DNA of 64,000 bases from Rhodamnia argentea (taxonomy: Eukaryota; Streptophyta; Magnoliopsida; Myrtales; Myrtaceae). Every line of letters begins with the position of its first letter. The first letter of the stretch is position 1. Below, in pieces: positions 23,427 through 34,935 of this stretch. The position numbers were made by a program, and so were the translations under genes. The stretch is from assembly GCF_020921035.1 (NCBI RefSeq), contig NC_063151.1:23132934-23196933 (forward strand), given 5' to 3'. The notes under the pieces were generated by a model, which did not search any database, had not been told where the DNA came from, and saw nothing but the letters and a program-made list of their open reading frames with translations.

Positions 23427-25300
23427 CGATTGCCATGTCATGTCACGATGGCCGGTAGCGGGAACATGTCTCCGCTATATATAATGGAGACATGTCTTGT
23501 CAAACTTACCCATGCAAATTTTATGTTTTTTTTTTTTTGCCCTAACAAAGAGAACAAATATTAAAACAAGTTAAATAACTGATATTCACAAAGATAAAAA
23601 TATCCGTTGTGCAAGTGTTTTTTACTCTCTTTTTTTTCAAATCTCACGGCTCACACAATTTAATTTTCTTTTAAGAAGGCAACAAAAAAAATCCCGGTAT
23701 ATAATCTTTTCAAGATTTTCTAAAACTTCCTTTTTCTCGTTATTAGAGTTTAGAAGGAAAGCAACTCTTTTTCTAAAACAAAATAGGAAAAAAAAAATCT
23801 TATTCTTTAGTCTTATTTATTATAAACACTATTATGACGACATTCTCTATGTACCTGTCCACCATCCATCCACGGGCCATACGTGCTACTGCTGGGTGGG
23901 AGTCTCATCTGCTTTTTTTCCCTTCATGAAGCATGCAACAATCTCCTAAACACAAGGTTATTAAATATGCAACAATTTCATATCCAATTCATTATTGATC
24001 TTATTAAAGATGGCCTTTAGGGTTCTTGTTCTCGACAAATTAAAATAAGGAATCGTAATAATTTTTGATGCACTGACTTTTTTCATGACATGCGCAGTCA
24101 TTATTTTTAAAATTCGGAGTTACTTTCTATGCATTAAGAATATCATCCAAAACTCATTGAAAAAAAAATTAAATAAAGTATCGAAAGGATCGAGTTTTTC
24201 AAGATTTCATCTGATTTGGAAAGATAAATCTAATTATTATAAAATAAGAGATATATCGAGTCAAAATTATGTTCCACTTTTTTTGAGTTATTAAGAAATT
24301 TTTTTCTTGTAATTTTGGGAACAATATTCGCGTTTTATTTTATTTGGCCAGATAAAAATATCTACTATTTTTAAAGATGTAACTTATTATTTGAATATTA
24401 TTAATTGGATATGTTTCATTAGAACTTTGATTGTGTCGCCCTTTTATGATTTTATCTTCTAATTTGAGTTTTCACTAAAAATACAAAAAATTTAAAAAAA
24501 AAAGGAAAGTGGGAGTCTAAATTGTGAAAACGGGATAAGCAAGTGATCCCGTTTCCGCAACCGAAATTTGTGGTCAATAGCTCACCGTCTCACAGAAGGG
24601 GGACAGTCAGCTAAGGAATTTCCTTTTAAGAATGTACATGAGATTTAAAGATCGTATCATAATTGATTTAGCTGATTTTAAAATCACGATATTGTCCATT
24701 GTTTATTAAAAAGCAATAAAATGCATCTTAAGAATTGGGCTTGCATGAAATTTTGGTGTAAAAATTGGAGATAAAAAATCCATGTTTAGATTGAAGGAGA
24801 CATGTTGAACAAATTGCCATGGACACTCCCAAACACAACCAATATCATTCGACATCATATGCAAATAATGGTCGACATATGTGATATTAAAGCATTTTTT
24901 TTTTTGTTCCAAATATTAATGCATGTTGATACTAGGAGTGTATCTAGAATTTAATTCTGTATCTAGCAGATTTCGGAAAGCAATTAATGAGAATAGGAGA
25001 GGGGGAATCCTGTCGAGTGATGGGCTTATCCTTTGCTATAAATTCTTTTCCGGATTAAGGGAAAGAGAAGCCATCATCCCAAAAAAAAAAAAGTTCAAGA
25101 AAATCAATAAATGGGTTGAGATATCAAGTTTTGATAAATGGAAAGTAATCTTCAATGGGTCTCGAAGTCGAGGGCATTGACTGAAAACCCTCTCCCCGAC
25201 ATTTGGCACTCCACTTATTCCCTCATGTCATTGCTGTTGCAGACACCAGTCACCACTTTGGAGGCTTGAAGAGGAGGAGGGCAGCTTCTCTTTTACAGTC
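23427..25300. other. AT-rich spacer
   Basis: I see no gene, RNA or well-bounded repeat here. The open frame at 24085-24294 is AT-driven and matches no family I know. Confidence 0.5.
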
Positions 25301-25313
25301 TCTCTGTATCAGT

Positions 25314-25350
<37 letters not shown>
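25314..25350. repeat. (AG)n microsatellite in the DUF789 5' leader
   Basis: A GA tract ending 16 bp before the start codon at 25367, so it is probably transcribed as part of the leader. Confidence 0.9.
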
Positions 25351-25352
<2 letters not shown>

Positions 25353-25366
25353 TGAGGTTGATAACA

Positions 25367-27722
25367 ATGGCGCCAACAAGCTGGGATTTGAGACTGGTTC
25401 CAGATTTGAAGGATCGGACGAACATGGAGTGTCTTCCTTTCTCAGTGATTCCCACTGTTCCAGTCAAGGAGGTTCCTAGGGTATCTCTCTCTACCTCTCC
25501 ATTTTCTTTTCTGTTCTTTTTCTTTGTTGAATTGCACATTTGTAGTTTTTTTTTTCCAAGGCAGTGATTTTTTTTTTTTGGGTGTTTCTCCAATGTAGAT
25601 AGATCGATGGAAGGATGTCCTGTTTGAAATAATCATGTTCTCATAAACTCAACTTTAATTAATTAAGAAATTTGCGTTTGCCATTGATTATTTATTTGAG
25701 CTGATGACTTATATTGAGGCACTATTTATTTTGCAAAAAATGAATAATTTAAAAGATATCATTTGTATCGCCTAAAACAATTAGTCAATAGAAAATATAT
25801 TATATTGAGGCACTGTTTATTTCGCCAAAAATGAATAATTTAAAAGATATCGTTTGTATCGCCTAAAACAATTAGTCAATATAATATATATATATATATA
25901 TATTTTCTGTTCATATATTTGTGTAAATGATGCAATCAATTGGTCGTAGGAAAATATTTTTTAAATTATTTATTTTTCACAAAATAAATGGGAGCCCGAA
26001 ATAACATTGTCTTTTTCAAAAGCAAACCCCACCACCATTTATTATAAATTCTGGCATTGACCGAAAAAGATAATAATAAAAGAATGAAATTTGGGCCAAA
26101 ATGGTAAAAATCAATTTTGAATGAAATGGCTGGAAAACCGGGGTTCTTTTCTCTAGGTGATTTTCAAAGATTTATATCCGTGACAGTTCTCATGTACTTA
26201 TTTTAGTCTATTCAATTTACTTGTTTGGGTTTATTTCACTATGATCTCGTCACGAATTTGGTGGGCATTAAGATTATTGTGCTTCGACTGTTCTTTTTCG
26301 TTTGTTTTAGCGAAATAGAGAAATGCTTTGATTCATAGCTCCGAAATGAAGAGATTACGTCGCGCAAAGCCTAGACTTGACGTGGCTAATTGTTTTCAAA
26401 TGTAGTGAGAAGCTTGTCGCGTTTTTTCGCACGAACGTTCCTGAATTTCCTAAGATTGCGACACAGGCATGACGAGACCCTGCGTGTCTTAGGTTGTGTT
26501 GGACGTGACTAGAAAACTAGGGAAACAAATCCTCATGATGTAATTGTTTTCTCCACAGCCGAGCCATGGGGAGGACAAGAGCGAAACGGATGGGAAGGAC
26601 CTGGCGGACTCGTTTTGCCTCGGCGATTTTTGGAAAGCTTACGAGAAGTGGAGCGCGTACGGGGCGGGCGTCCCGATAGTACTGCCCTGCGGCGAATCGG
26701 TGGTGCAATACTATTTCCCTTCCTTGTCAGCCATTCAAGTGTTCACATACCAGAAGTTTCCGACCGCGCTCAGGTCTCTATCGATACTTGCTTGCAGCTA
26801 AATCTCTTTGAACGCGGCCCTTCTTTCACATTTGCCAAAGTAGATTGAAAATTATTGCTTAGATAGATCTAACACGTAGATTTTTCCAGAATGGTCGCGA
26901 ATAATCGTTTATCGCGGTTTAAAATTTATGTTCTCGATGTATGAAGGTTTTCTGGGGAGGGCTCTTCAATGGAGTCCGAGAATGATGCCATGAGTGATGG
27001 AAGCAACAGGAGCGGATCCTCAGAAGTGCCGAGCACGGACTCCTTCGACAAAAATCTCTTTCATGGCAAAATCCCTATCCACTTTCTTGCTGATGGGTTT
27101 AATTTTTTTTTGGGTCAGTCTAAAGAAGTGTTTTTTTTTTTTTTTTTTGGGCGGGGGTTTAAATTTTTGTTGGGCATTTTCAGACTTTGATTTTGGGATG
27201 CAAGAAGGGTCGGAGTCGGAGGAAACGCCGGAGTATCATCACGGGGAGCTATATTTTCAATACAATGAGGTGCTGAATCCATATGCTAGAGTTCCCCTCA
27301 CCATAAAGGTGAGTAAACCTTTGGATATGCTAAAACATCCATGAATAAACATTGTCATTTGGTCATGATTTCAATATGATTTTTACAAATGGTGGATTAT
27401 GTTTTTTTTTAATTAGATTAAAGAGCTGGCAAAGAAGTATCCCGGCTTGACGACTTTCGAGAGCACGGACCTCACTCCATATAGTTGGGTGGCCGTCGCT
27501 TGGTACATATCGTTACTCATCTCTTAACTCACAAGGATCACGAATTAGCGACTACTAATCTAATGTCAAGATAGAAGTTCATGAACTAATTATGTATTGT
27601 ATGGTCGGTTTATGTTTTTAGGTACCCGATTATTCAGATACCGGTGATGAGAAACCAAAAGGAGTTGTCTGCATCTTTCCTCACTTATCACCTGTTGTCA
27701 TGGTCTACTCAGGGTTCGTGTC

Positions 27723-27756
<34 letters not shown>

Positions 27757-28562
27757 TGTTCGTCATTAGTTTCATTGCATTCCTATGGAATCGCGATTTT
27801 GCGACGATGCACAACGAAATCCGTAACACATTTTTGTGCTCTCGAATGTCTTTGCTTTTGAGTTGCCCCAGCTCAAAGATATGAGCAATGCTACCTGATA
27901 ACTCGGAATAAGAATGGTTTCATCAGGCGATGTGACAATTTTATGTTGTGTGCTGGAACAAGTTCATCGATCAATATATGGGGCTCACTTCTGACATCAC
28001 CTGATAAGTACTATTTGGATCTGATGTATCTAACATTTGTCTAGAGAAGTATATGAATCGATTGTCTTTGTCGAAGTTAGATGTACGTAACCTCATTGTT
28101 CTCTTTCTGTCCGTATATCGGTGCTGTGGTATTTTGTAACAGTTCATGTCAATTTCCAGGTATAGTATTTATACGATTTTTTTGGGGTATTCCGAAAGGT
28201 GTACAACAAGCTAATTTGCAGAGTTCTTCTTACAAGCTCCACTGAAGGAAAGTGATTGACAATTTCTTTGATGATGCATAGGTTTGGAAAATGTCATACC
28301 AGAAGACAACCAAAGGCTCGAATGCATCGTCCCGCCGAGAGCCGAATCTAAAGCTCTGAAAAGCGGCGGCTCTAAGACGTACGAAATCAGAATCCCTCCA
28401 TTCGCGATGAGCACGTACAAGATGCACGGACCGTTCTGGGTCGATCCGAGGACGCCCGATCGCGAGACGATGTTCTCGTACCAGCGCGCCGCTTGGTTCT
28501 GGTTGAAGGAACACAAGTTTCAGCACCATGACTATAACTTCTTCGTGTCTCGCGGTGTATGA
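25367..28562 (+). CDS. DUF789 family protein
   Basis: Plant-specific protein of unknown function. Seven exons read in phase: 25367-25480, 26559-26773, 26947-27113, 27184-27308, 27417-27502, 27622-27713 and 28282-28562, about 359 residues. Family signatures are clear: LGDFWKAYEKWSAYGAGVP, VVQYYFPSLSAIQVF, GELYFQYNE, then LTPYSWVAVAWYPI, LSASFLTYHLLS and a C-terminal block with YKMHGPFW. A Ser/Glu-rich acidic stretch in exons 3-4 (SDGSNRSGSSEV, GSESEE) is normal for the family. The end of exon 3 is the least certain border: I used the GTCAGT donor at 27114 because it alone keeps phase with exon 4, but the run TTTAATTTTTTTTTG before it encodes an odd FNFFL. The T-run at 27131-27147 is intronic. 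No biochemical role is known to me. Confidence 0.9.
25711..25903. repeat. 91-bp tandem duplication plus (TA)n in DUF789 intron 1
   Basis: ATATTGAGGCACTRTTTATT starts at 25711 and again at 25802. The copies then share GAATAATTTAAAAGATATC and GTATCGCCTAAAACAATTAG. The second copy runs into a TA dinucleotide tract at 25880-25903. Few differences between the copies suggest a young duplication. Confidence 0.85.
27721..27755. repeat. (TC)n microsatellite in DUF789 intron 6
   Basis: An interrupted CT tract beginning seven bases after the exon 6 donor. Confidence 0.85.
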
Positions 28563-28904
28563 TCGGTATGCAACTCCCATGTTTTGAAGTGACGTGCCGA
28601 CAAGATTTCGGCTCTTGTTCGACTAGTCATCGGCAAATTTAGGAACTAAAATGTCCATTCAAGTAATTTGAACCGGTCACAGTGAGTAAACTTTATGAAG
28701 TTACTATGCTAACCGTTGCGAGAGCGACCGTTAGAACTTAGAACTATACATGTCAATGTTGATCTTTTTTTTTTCCTTCAAAAAATGTAGAACTAAACTA
28801 TGCCTATGCAATTTTCTTTGCAATTTTTCTTTTTCACTTCTTATGACGACCTACATCCGCATGTTTGGATAATTTAAATGTGCAGTCTTTAGCTTGTCAA
28901 AGTC

Positions 28905-29406
28905 GATGCTTCGCGTGTAAGAGTTTTCTTGATGTGGGCTTACATTTATTGAGATTGTATTTACCATTTTACGTGTTGGTCTATTAAGGTAAGAGATAAT
29001 GATTCTTAACTAGTTGAATATGGATTTGGATTATGTGGTTTGAGCTGAGCTCGGCTTATGATGAGAGAGCCTAGCTGAAAACTCTATAAATAGTACTCAA
29101 GTCTATCCTCTAATCCTACGAACTCATAAACAAACTCTCATAAGAAGCCTATATGGATTAACATAGTTGAGGGGCTATCTCATTGATCCAAGAATATAGA
29201 GAGCGATAGAGGAGAGATTTGAGCGCTACTTATAGATATTTCAGTCAAGCCATTTCATCACGGGTAGGACTCAAATCGGTCCACACAATTCAGGTCCATA
29301 TTCGACTAGTTAAAAATCTTTATATCTTACCTTATTAGATAAATCTATAAAAAGGTAAATTACAATATCAATTAATATAAGCCCATATCAGGAAAATTCT
29401 TGCATC
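28905..29406. mobile_element. Foldback MITE with inverted arms of about 140 bp
   Basis: The left arm (28905 to about 29050) and the right arm (about 29265 to 29406) are inverted copies. Shared blocks include TGATRTGGGCTTAYATT, ATTGTA-TTTACC, CTATTAAGGTAAGA or CTAATAAGGTAAGA, TTAACTAGTYGAATATGGA and GTGGTTTGAG or its diverged form. The central part has a TATA-like CTCTATAAATAG near 29082. There is no coding frame and no clear target duplication. Confidence 0.65.
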
Positions 29407-31056
29407 ACCTATCTCTTGTTCGGCCTAACAATTGTAGCTGATTCACATGTAACTAGACGAGTCAATTAAGTAAAAATGCTCGTAAAAGAAGTAAAAGTAC
29501 TGCTAAATTGTTTTCAAAGGCACATTTATTAATTTTACTAAATGAAGTTGCCTCCTCAAAGTATAGCAAAACTGTTGTCCAGTTGAGGGAAAGAAATGTA
29601 TTCTCTCCACAAATTTAACCTCCATAACGGGGATTACACTGGTAAAATTCCTTTTGTGTAAAAGCTATGAATAATGAATCTAACTAACAAGAAATGAATA
29701 GATGGTTTATCATTATCTTAAAAACTCCTTCAAAAGTTAAGGATTAGTGGGATCGGTAAAGAGGCAGTAATCTTCTTTTATTTTAATCTCATTGCTGGTT
29801 CTCAATTTCATGAAGCACATTACCATATCTAGAGTGGTCATAAGTGAATTTGAAAAAGTACAATGGAAGTCGAGGATAGAAATCTCCGAATTTGGACATA
29901 AATCGAAGGAGCCGTGTAACGCGATAGCGTCACGTACTTATGTTGTAGTAGACTAGTGAAGAGATGGGGCCTTGCCTCGGTCATCATTGAAATGAAACAT
30001 TTCACTTGTAGAGATTTATGCAGATCTTTTACGTAGAAACACCACAAACGCTACAGGTCAGCTGATATTGTGAGGATGATGATGATGATAACTTTTCATC
30101 TAGAGATTTTAATAGGTACGGCTCGGACAGCGCCATAACTAATTAAAGAGGACTAGTCCAACTTTTTTTTTTTTCTGTATAAAATATCGCCGTGTTTGAA
30201 ATTATAACAAGTGTGTTTATTCAATAAGATGTGTCATTAGTTATTTAATTTTCGAAATAGATTTACTGTCAATATTCTTTTTCTTTGTACTTGTAAATTT
30301 AAACTGAATAAAGAGATAATTCGTCAACGTGTTTTTGTTCTTGTCATTTTATAAATGTAAATGTAATGAGGAACCAATTCCACACTTCAAATCGCAAAAC
30401 ATTAATAAAATATTTTATTTTCGTAGCACTTAGATATAATTTATGTAAATGTTAACTGAATGAATTGATTTTACGTTATTTTAGTAATAGCATTCACCAT
30501 AAGTTACGTTGATAATTTGTGAAGTAACAAATCCATTAAAGAAAACATAGTTGTTGATTGCATGCAACTTATGTGTAGATGTTAATCATTTACGATAGAT
30601 TAATTTCTAAATAATGACGTTGTGCAAAATGTTAGAAATTATTTGAATAATCTTATGAGTTATATTATATATTTGGTGTTCGCAGTGTGAAATGTACATT
30701 TGAAGTGACCTGAGATTTGCATATTGGATAGCACCAATCTTGACATATCGAATAGTTCGTTGCTTCTATAAACAATAATTCCTTGCTTGTTCACCCCACA
30801 GATCATATTCCTCGCAGTCTATACAACAAAGAAGGAAGAAGAAGAAGATGAGCATTGCCTTGAATCAAAGCAAACTAGGTCGCTGATATTCTTTGCCTTT
30901 GTCCATATGGTGCTTCTAAAAGAGACTAATCGTGATTCCTTCCTTCTTTCTTGGCTCAAATGATTCGTGGATTTCATTTTCTGAACGATAAGATTCCTCG
31001 CGGCTCGACCCCGACGAATAGAAAAGAAGAAGAAATGTTCCATTTCTGCTCTTGAA
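29407..31056. other. AT-rich spacer upstream of the NLR gene
   Basis: There is no supported gene. The NLR promoter and leader should lie in the last few hundred bases, where a purine-rich GAAGAAGAAG tract sits at about 30830-30848. Confidence 0.45.
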
Positions 31057-31206
31057 GTGAAGAAAAGGCTCCTATATCCTTTCCTTCGTTCTACTGGCCG
31101 GAACAATCAACCCAAATATTGCAGAGCTTATCGAACTCCACCCGTTCGCCGGCTTTCCAACCTTCTAAACAGACCATCTTTCGATCTCGTCCCGGAAAAA
31201 AAACCT

Positions 31207-33906
31207 ATGGAGCTCGCAAGTTCTCTTTTAGAACTCGTCAAAGAGTTATGGGGCTTTGCCAGCAAACGTTTGGGATACGTCTCTAATCTGAAAGATAATG
31301 TCCGGTCGTTGCGGAGCGAAACTGACAAGCTGAAGGCCAAGCGCAAAGATGTGCTGGCAAGGGTGGAACTTCAAGAAGAAGGAGGAGACGCACGGCGCAC
31401 AGAAGAAGTGGCGTGCTGGTTAGACACGGTGCAAAAATTTCTTGATCGGGTAGATCAAGTTCTTCAAGAAGCCGAGGAACGTGACCGAATCAAATTTCTC
31501 AGTCGTTGTCTTCCGCCAAACTGCTGGTCCAGTTATAAATTGGGGAAAAGAGTCGATGAAATGCTCAATGAAGCGAGAGAGAACCAACCTAAGGGTGGAG
31601 AATTCGCCATTGTGACGTTGCCGTTGCCTCCTCCTCGAGTGCTCGAGATGCCTATGGACAAGACCGTGGGGCTTGACATTTCCGATAATACCGTGGGGCC
31701 TGACATTTCCCATATTAATAAAGTGTGGAAATGGCTCGTGGAGGAAAAACAAGTAGGAGTGATCGGGTTGTACGGAACAGGCGGTGTAGGAAAAACCACC
31801 CTCATGAAAAGGATCAACGAGAAACTTTCCCGCGCAAATCATGGATACGAGGTTGTTATTTGGGTGGTGGTATCCAGGCAAGTGAACGAAGATAGCATTC
31901 GAGATACTATAAGAAAAAGGCTGGACATTCCGGATGAGAGCTGGGATCGATGGCCCCGGGATGAGAAGGTCCATCGTCTGTGGGAAGTTTTAACCCGGAA
32001 GAAGTTTGTGTTGTTGATTGATGATGTATGGGCGATGCTGAAGCTTTCGGAAATTGGAGTTCCTCATCCTAGTCTCGAGAACGGATCCAAAGTAATATTC
32101 ACAACTCGGTTGAAGCAAGTATGCGACCAAATGGGAGCCGACGAAACTTTCGAAGTACAGTGCCTAAATCCTGAAGAAGCCATGGAATTATTTGAGAATA
32201 GTGTCGGAAAGTTGATTGTACATTCTGATCCAGAAATTCCAAAGCTTGCAAAGGACATTGCTGGAGAGTGCAAAGGGCTGCCACTTGCCCTTACTACCGT
32301 CGGGAGAGCCATGGCTGGCAGAAAGAATCCCCATGAGTGGAAGCATGCGCTAACAACGCTCAGGAACAATCCACACAAACTGTCAGGTACGATGGAAGAA
32401 ATGTACCACATACTAGAGTTCAGTTATGATAGCTTAAATGACTATACCATTCAACGTTGCTTCCTTTACTGTTGTCTCTTCCCTGAGGATTATCCCATAA
32501 GACCGCACGATCTTATTGAACACTGGATTGGAGAGGGCTTTCTAGGAGACAACGATGACGTATATGGTCTGCGGGATAAGGGAGAGTATGTCTTGGGGAG
32601 TTTAAAGTTGGCTTGTCTATTGGAGAGGGGGCCTGATGATTTTGAGGGAGAGAATGTAAAGATGCACGATGTCATCCGTGATATGGCAACCTGGATCGCT
32701 CGTGACCACGGGCAAAGGGAGAACAAGTTACTAGTGATAGAGAAGGAAGAAGACATGTCTGCGAAGATGATCTCCAAATGGGAGGAAGCGGAGAAAGTAT
32801 CTCTATGGGGAACACGGATTGTGAATATCGACCGAACACCATCTGGGTGCTCCCGACTCGAAACTTTGTTTGTCAGGGAAACTGAAGTGAAGCTCTTGCC
32901 AAGAGGATTTTTTGACTCAATGACGGCTCGTTTGATGGTCCTGAACCTTTCTGGCAATAGATATATGGAGTTATTTCCGAAAGAGATTTGCGATCTCATT
33001 AACCTACGGTACTTGAACTTGTCGAACACTAGCATCGGTGAGCTGCCAATGGAAATCAAGAAATTGACTCATTTACAGTGGTTGCTATTAGACGATTTAG
33101 CCTTCCCCTTCCTAATTCCGGCAGGGGCAATCGAATGCTTGCCGTTGATTGTGTTCAGCCTGTGGGGTACAGGAACTAGGGATTCGGGTCTAGTGAACAA
33201 AGATGAGATACTAGAGGAATTAAGGCGCATGCAACATCTCGCGGACTTATCATTTGTAGTGTTCGAGTCTTGCTCTGCCTTGAAGATATTTCAATGCCCG
33301 AGTTTGCAGAGAAGCATAAGGAGAGCGGGGATCACTGATAGCAAGGACTTGACCTGCATCCCAATAAGTTACTCACCAACAGGCAGCGGCGGCTTCTCGC
33401 ATTTAGAGGAGCTTTATCTAGAGGACTGCGCCATGCTCAGGAAGATCGAGATCACTCCAGGAGGAGGACGAGCGCCCGATTGCTCTTGCTTTCCCAATCT
33501 CGTCGTGGTTACGGTGTGGAATTGCGGGCTAACGGACTTGTCATGGCTCGTTCACGCTCCGAAAGTCCGGCGCTTGGCTGTCTACATATGCCATTCGATG
33601 GAGAAAATAATTGGGGATGGAATTGCGCCGGAGGAATTGGCTGCTTCAGGACTATTCTCCCGTCTCGAATCTCTAGTGATCAGCAGTCTTCCAAAACTAA
33701 CGAGCATCTGCGACCAGACTCTATCCTTTCCTCAGCTGGGCACACTTTCCATAGAGGGGTGCCCTCGTCTCAGAAAGTTGCCGGTAGACTCGAACAGCGC
33801 GCGCGGAAGCTTGGAATCGGTCTATGCGGAAGCCAACTGGTGGGCCGAGTTACAGTGGGAAGATGATGCCGCCCGGGCCAATTTCGCCGCCAAACTCGTG
33901 CAATAA
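31207..33906 (+). CDS. CC-NBS-LRR disease resistance protein (RPS2/RPS5-like)
   Basis: Intracellular immune receptor that senses pathogen effectors. A single exon encodes 899 residues from the start MELASSLLELVKELWG. The frame is open 150 bp further upstream, but that part (MKKRLLYPFL...) is unlike any coiled-coil domain, so I chose 31207. The coiled-coil N-terminal region has repeated charged heptads. The NB-ARC domain has the P-loop GTGGVGKTT (Lys 196), kinase-2 KFVLLIDDVW (266-275), RNBS-B KVIFTTR, GLPLAL (from 357), RNBS-D CFLYCCLFPED and MHD at 486-488 (VKMHDVIRDMA). A leucine-rich repeat region follows to the end. All nucleotide-binding motifs look intact, so it is probably functional. 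A 27-bp tandem duplication lies in the linker before the P-loop. Confidence 0.95.
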   Translation: MELASSLLELVKELWGFASKRLGYVSNLKDNVRSLRSETDKLKAKRKDVLARVELQEEGGDARRTEEVACWLDTVQKFLDRVDQVLQEAEERDRIKFLSRCLPPNCWSSYKLGKRVDEMLNEARENQPKGGEFAIVTLPLPPPRVLEMPMDKTVGLDISDNTVGPDISHINKVWKWLVEEKQVGVIGLYGTGGVGKTTLMKRINEKLSRANHGYEVVIWVVVSRQVNEDSIRDTIRKRLDIPDESWDRWPRDEKVHRLWEVLTRKKFVLLIDDVWAMLKLSEIGVPHPSLENGSKVIFTTRLKQVCDQMGADETFEVQCLNPEEAMELFENSVGKLIVHSDPEIPKLAKDIAGECKGLPLALTTVGRAMAGRKNPHEWKHALTTLRNNPHKLSGTMEEMYHILEFSYDSLNDYTIQRCFLYCCLFPEDYPIRPHDLIEHWIGEGFLGDNDDVYGLRDKGEYVLGSLKLACLLERGPDDFEGENVKMHDVIRDMATWIARDHGQRENKLLVIEKEEDMSAKMISKWEEAEKVSLWGTRIVNIDRTPSGCSRLETLFVRETEVKLLPRGFFDSMTARLMVLNLSGNRYMELFPKEICDLINLRYLNLSNTSIGELPMEIKKLTHLQWLLLDDLAFPFLIPAGAIECLPLIVFSLWGTGTRDSGLVNKDEILEELRRMQHLADLSFVVFESCSALKIFQCPSLQRSIRRAGITDSKDLTCIPISYSPTGSGGFSHLEELYLEDCAMLRKIEITPGGGRAPDCSCFPNLVVVTVWNCGLTDLSWLVHAPKVRRLAVYICHSMEKIIGDGIAPEELAASGLFSRLESLVISSLPKLTSICDQTLSFPQLGTLSIEGCPRLRKLPVDSNSARGSLESVYAEANWWAELQWEDDAARANFAAKLVQ
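31663..31716 (+). repeat. 27-bp tandem duplication inside the NLR coding sequence
   Basis: Positions 31663-31689 and 31690-31716 match at 24 of 27 bases and repeat the codons for TVGLDISDN/TVGPDISHI. Relatives usually have one TVGLD block followed by a short linker and VWKWL, so the linker ahead of the nucleotide-binding domain is nine residues longer here. The frame is kept. Confidence 0.85.
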
Positions 33907-34935
33907 TCGGGATGGAAAATCTTCAAGCGAGCGGAAAGGACAAATGTTACGGACCGTCGCACTCGGGCTAGTCCAAGTTCACCAAATCTCTGTAAACACT
34001 TCTACTTCCTCTCCTTCTCCTTCCTGGCTTGCTGGTGTGAGTGTGCCTAATAAGCAAGAGAACTACTTACTCTCTTTGCCAAATGTAAGCTCAAACATGA
34101 GCATGAACTTTGCTCCTCATTGATCCCACAAAGCATGTCGTGTAACATTATTAACATCCCCAGTCGGGGATTCTCTTAAACTAGCACGATAAAATTCATT
34201 TATTCATTCGTGCTGCCGTAAAGCCATTTCCATTTGGCTTAAACCGCTTATTGAATTTCCAGCAATATAATTCGAGCAGGCTTCAATCAGTAAATGAGTT
34301 GCTAATTACCAAAAAAAATTATCGGATTATTGTTGGTAAGTAGCCCAAACGGAACTCGGCTAACGATAAGAAATATTGACAATTTGAAAGTGGACCGAAA
34401 AAAGAAAAAAGAAAAGGAACGCAGGATAAATTTGCAAGCCGATCATCAATCATTTATAAACACAATCAAATAAAATTTACCTATGCATGAACAAAGCCAA
34501 ATAATAATAATAATAATAATAAGGCCTCTTGAAATTATTCACAATCGAAAAGATGGAGAAAGTTTTATTTGGATACGGGATAATGTTCTCTCCTAATTTT
34601 ACTTGGATAGAATTTAGACTTGGCAATGAGCACAGTACTTATGTTACTAACTTGAATTAGCGTTCTAAAACACAGCGTTACAGTAACCCGACCATTAATT
34701 TCTCTTTTGAGGATATTTAGGACAAAATAAGCGCGTGCCACGTTATATGAATGTTTCTACGATATCTCTAAATATCGACAAGTACAAAAACAAAGGAGTG
34801 GTGGGATTGCATCCAACGTGGCGGAAGGCGAGATGCTTCAAGCTTCCGACGGCGGCGCAGTGGCAATGGAGCGTACGTCCCGGGTTCATGGGAACGCTGC
34901 AAATTCAACTCCACATCTCTCTCACTTCACTCGCC
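33907..34935. other. Spacer between the NLR and SDR genes
   Basis: It holds the NLR 3' end and the upstream region of the dehydrogenase gene. An (AAT)n microsatellite lies at 34498-34522. Nothing else is supported. Confidence 0.5.

Noticed and set aside
28974-29390. TG...CA segment with a TATA box that looked like a solo LTR
   Set aside because: The flanks turned out to be long inverted copies of each other, which fits a foldback MITE better, and there is no 5-bp target duplication.
31057-31206. 50-residue N-terminal extension of the NLR
   Set aside because: Basic, non-conserved sequence; the conserved coiled-coil start MELASSLLELVKELWG begins at 31207.
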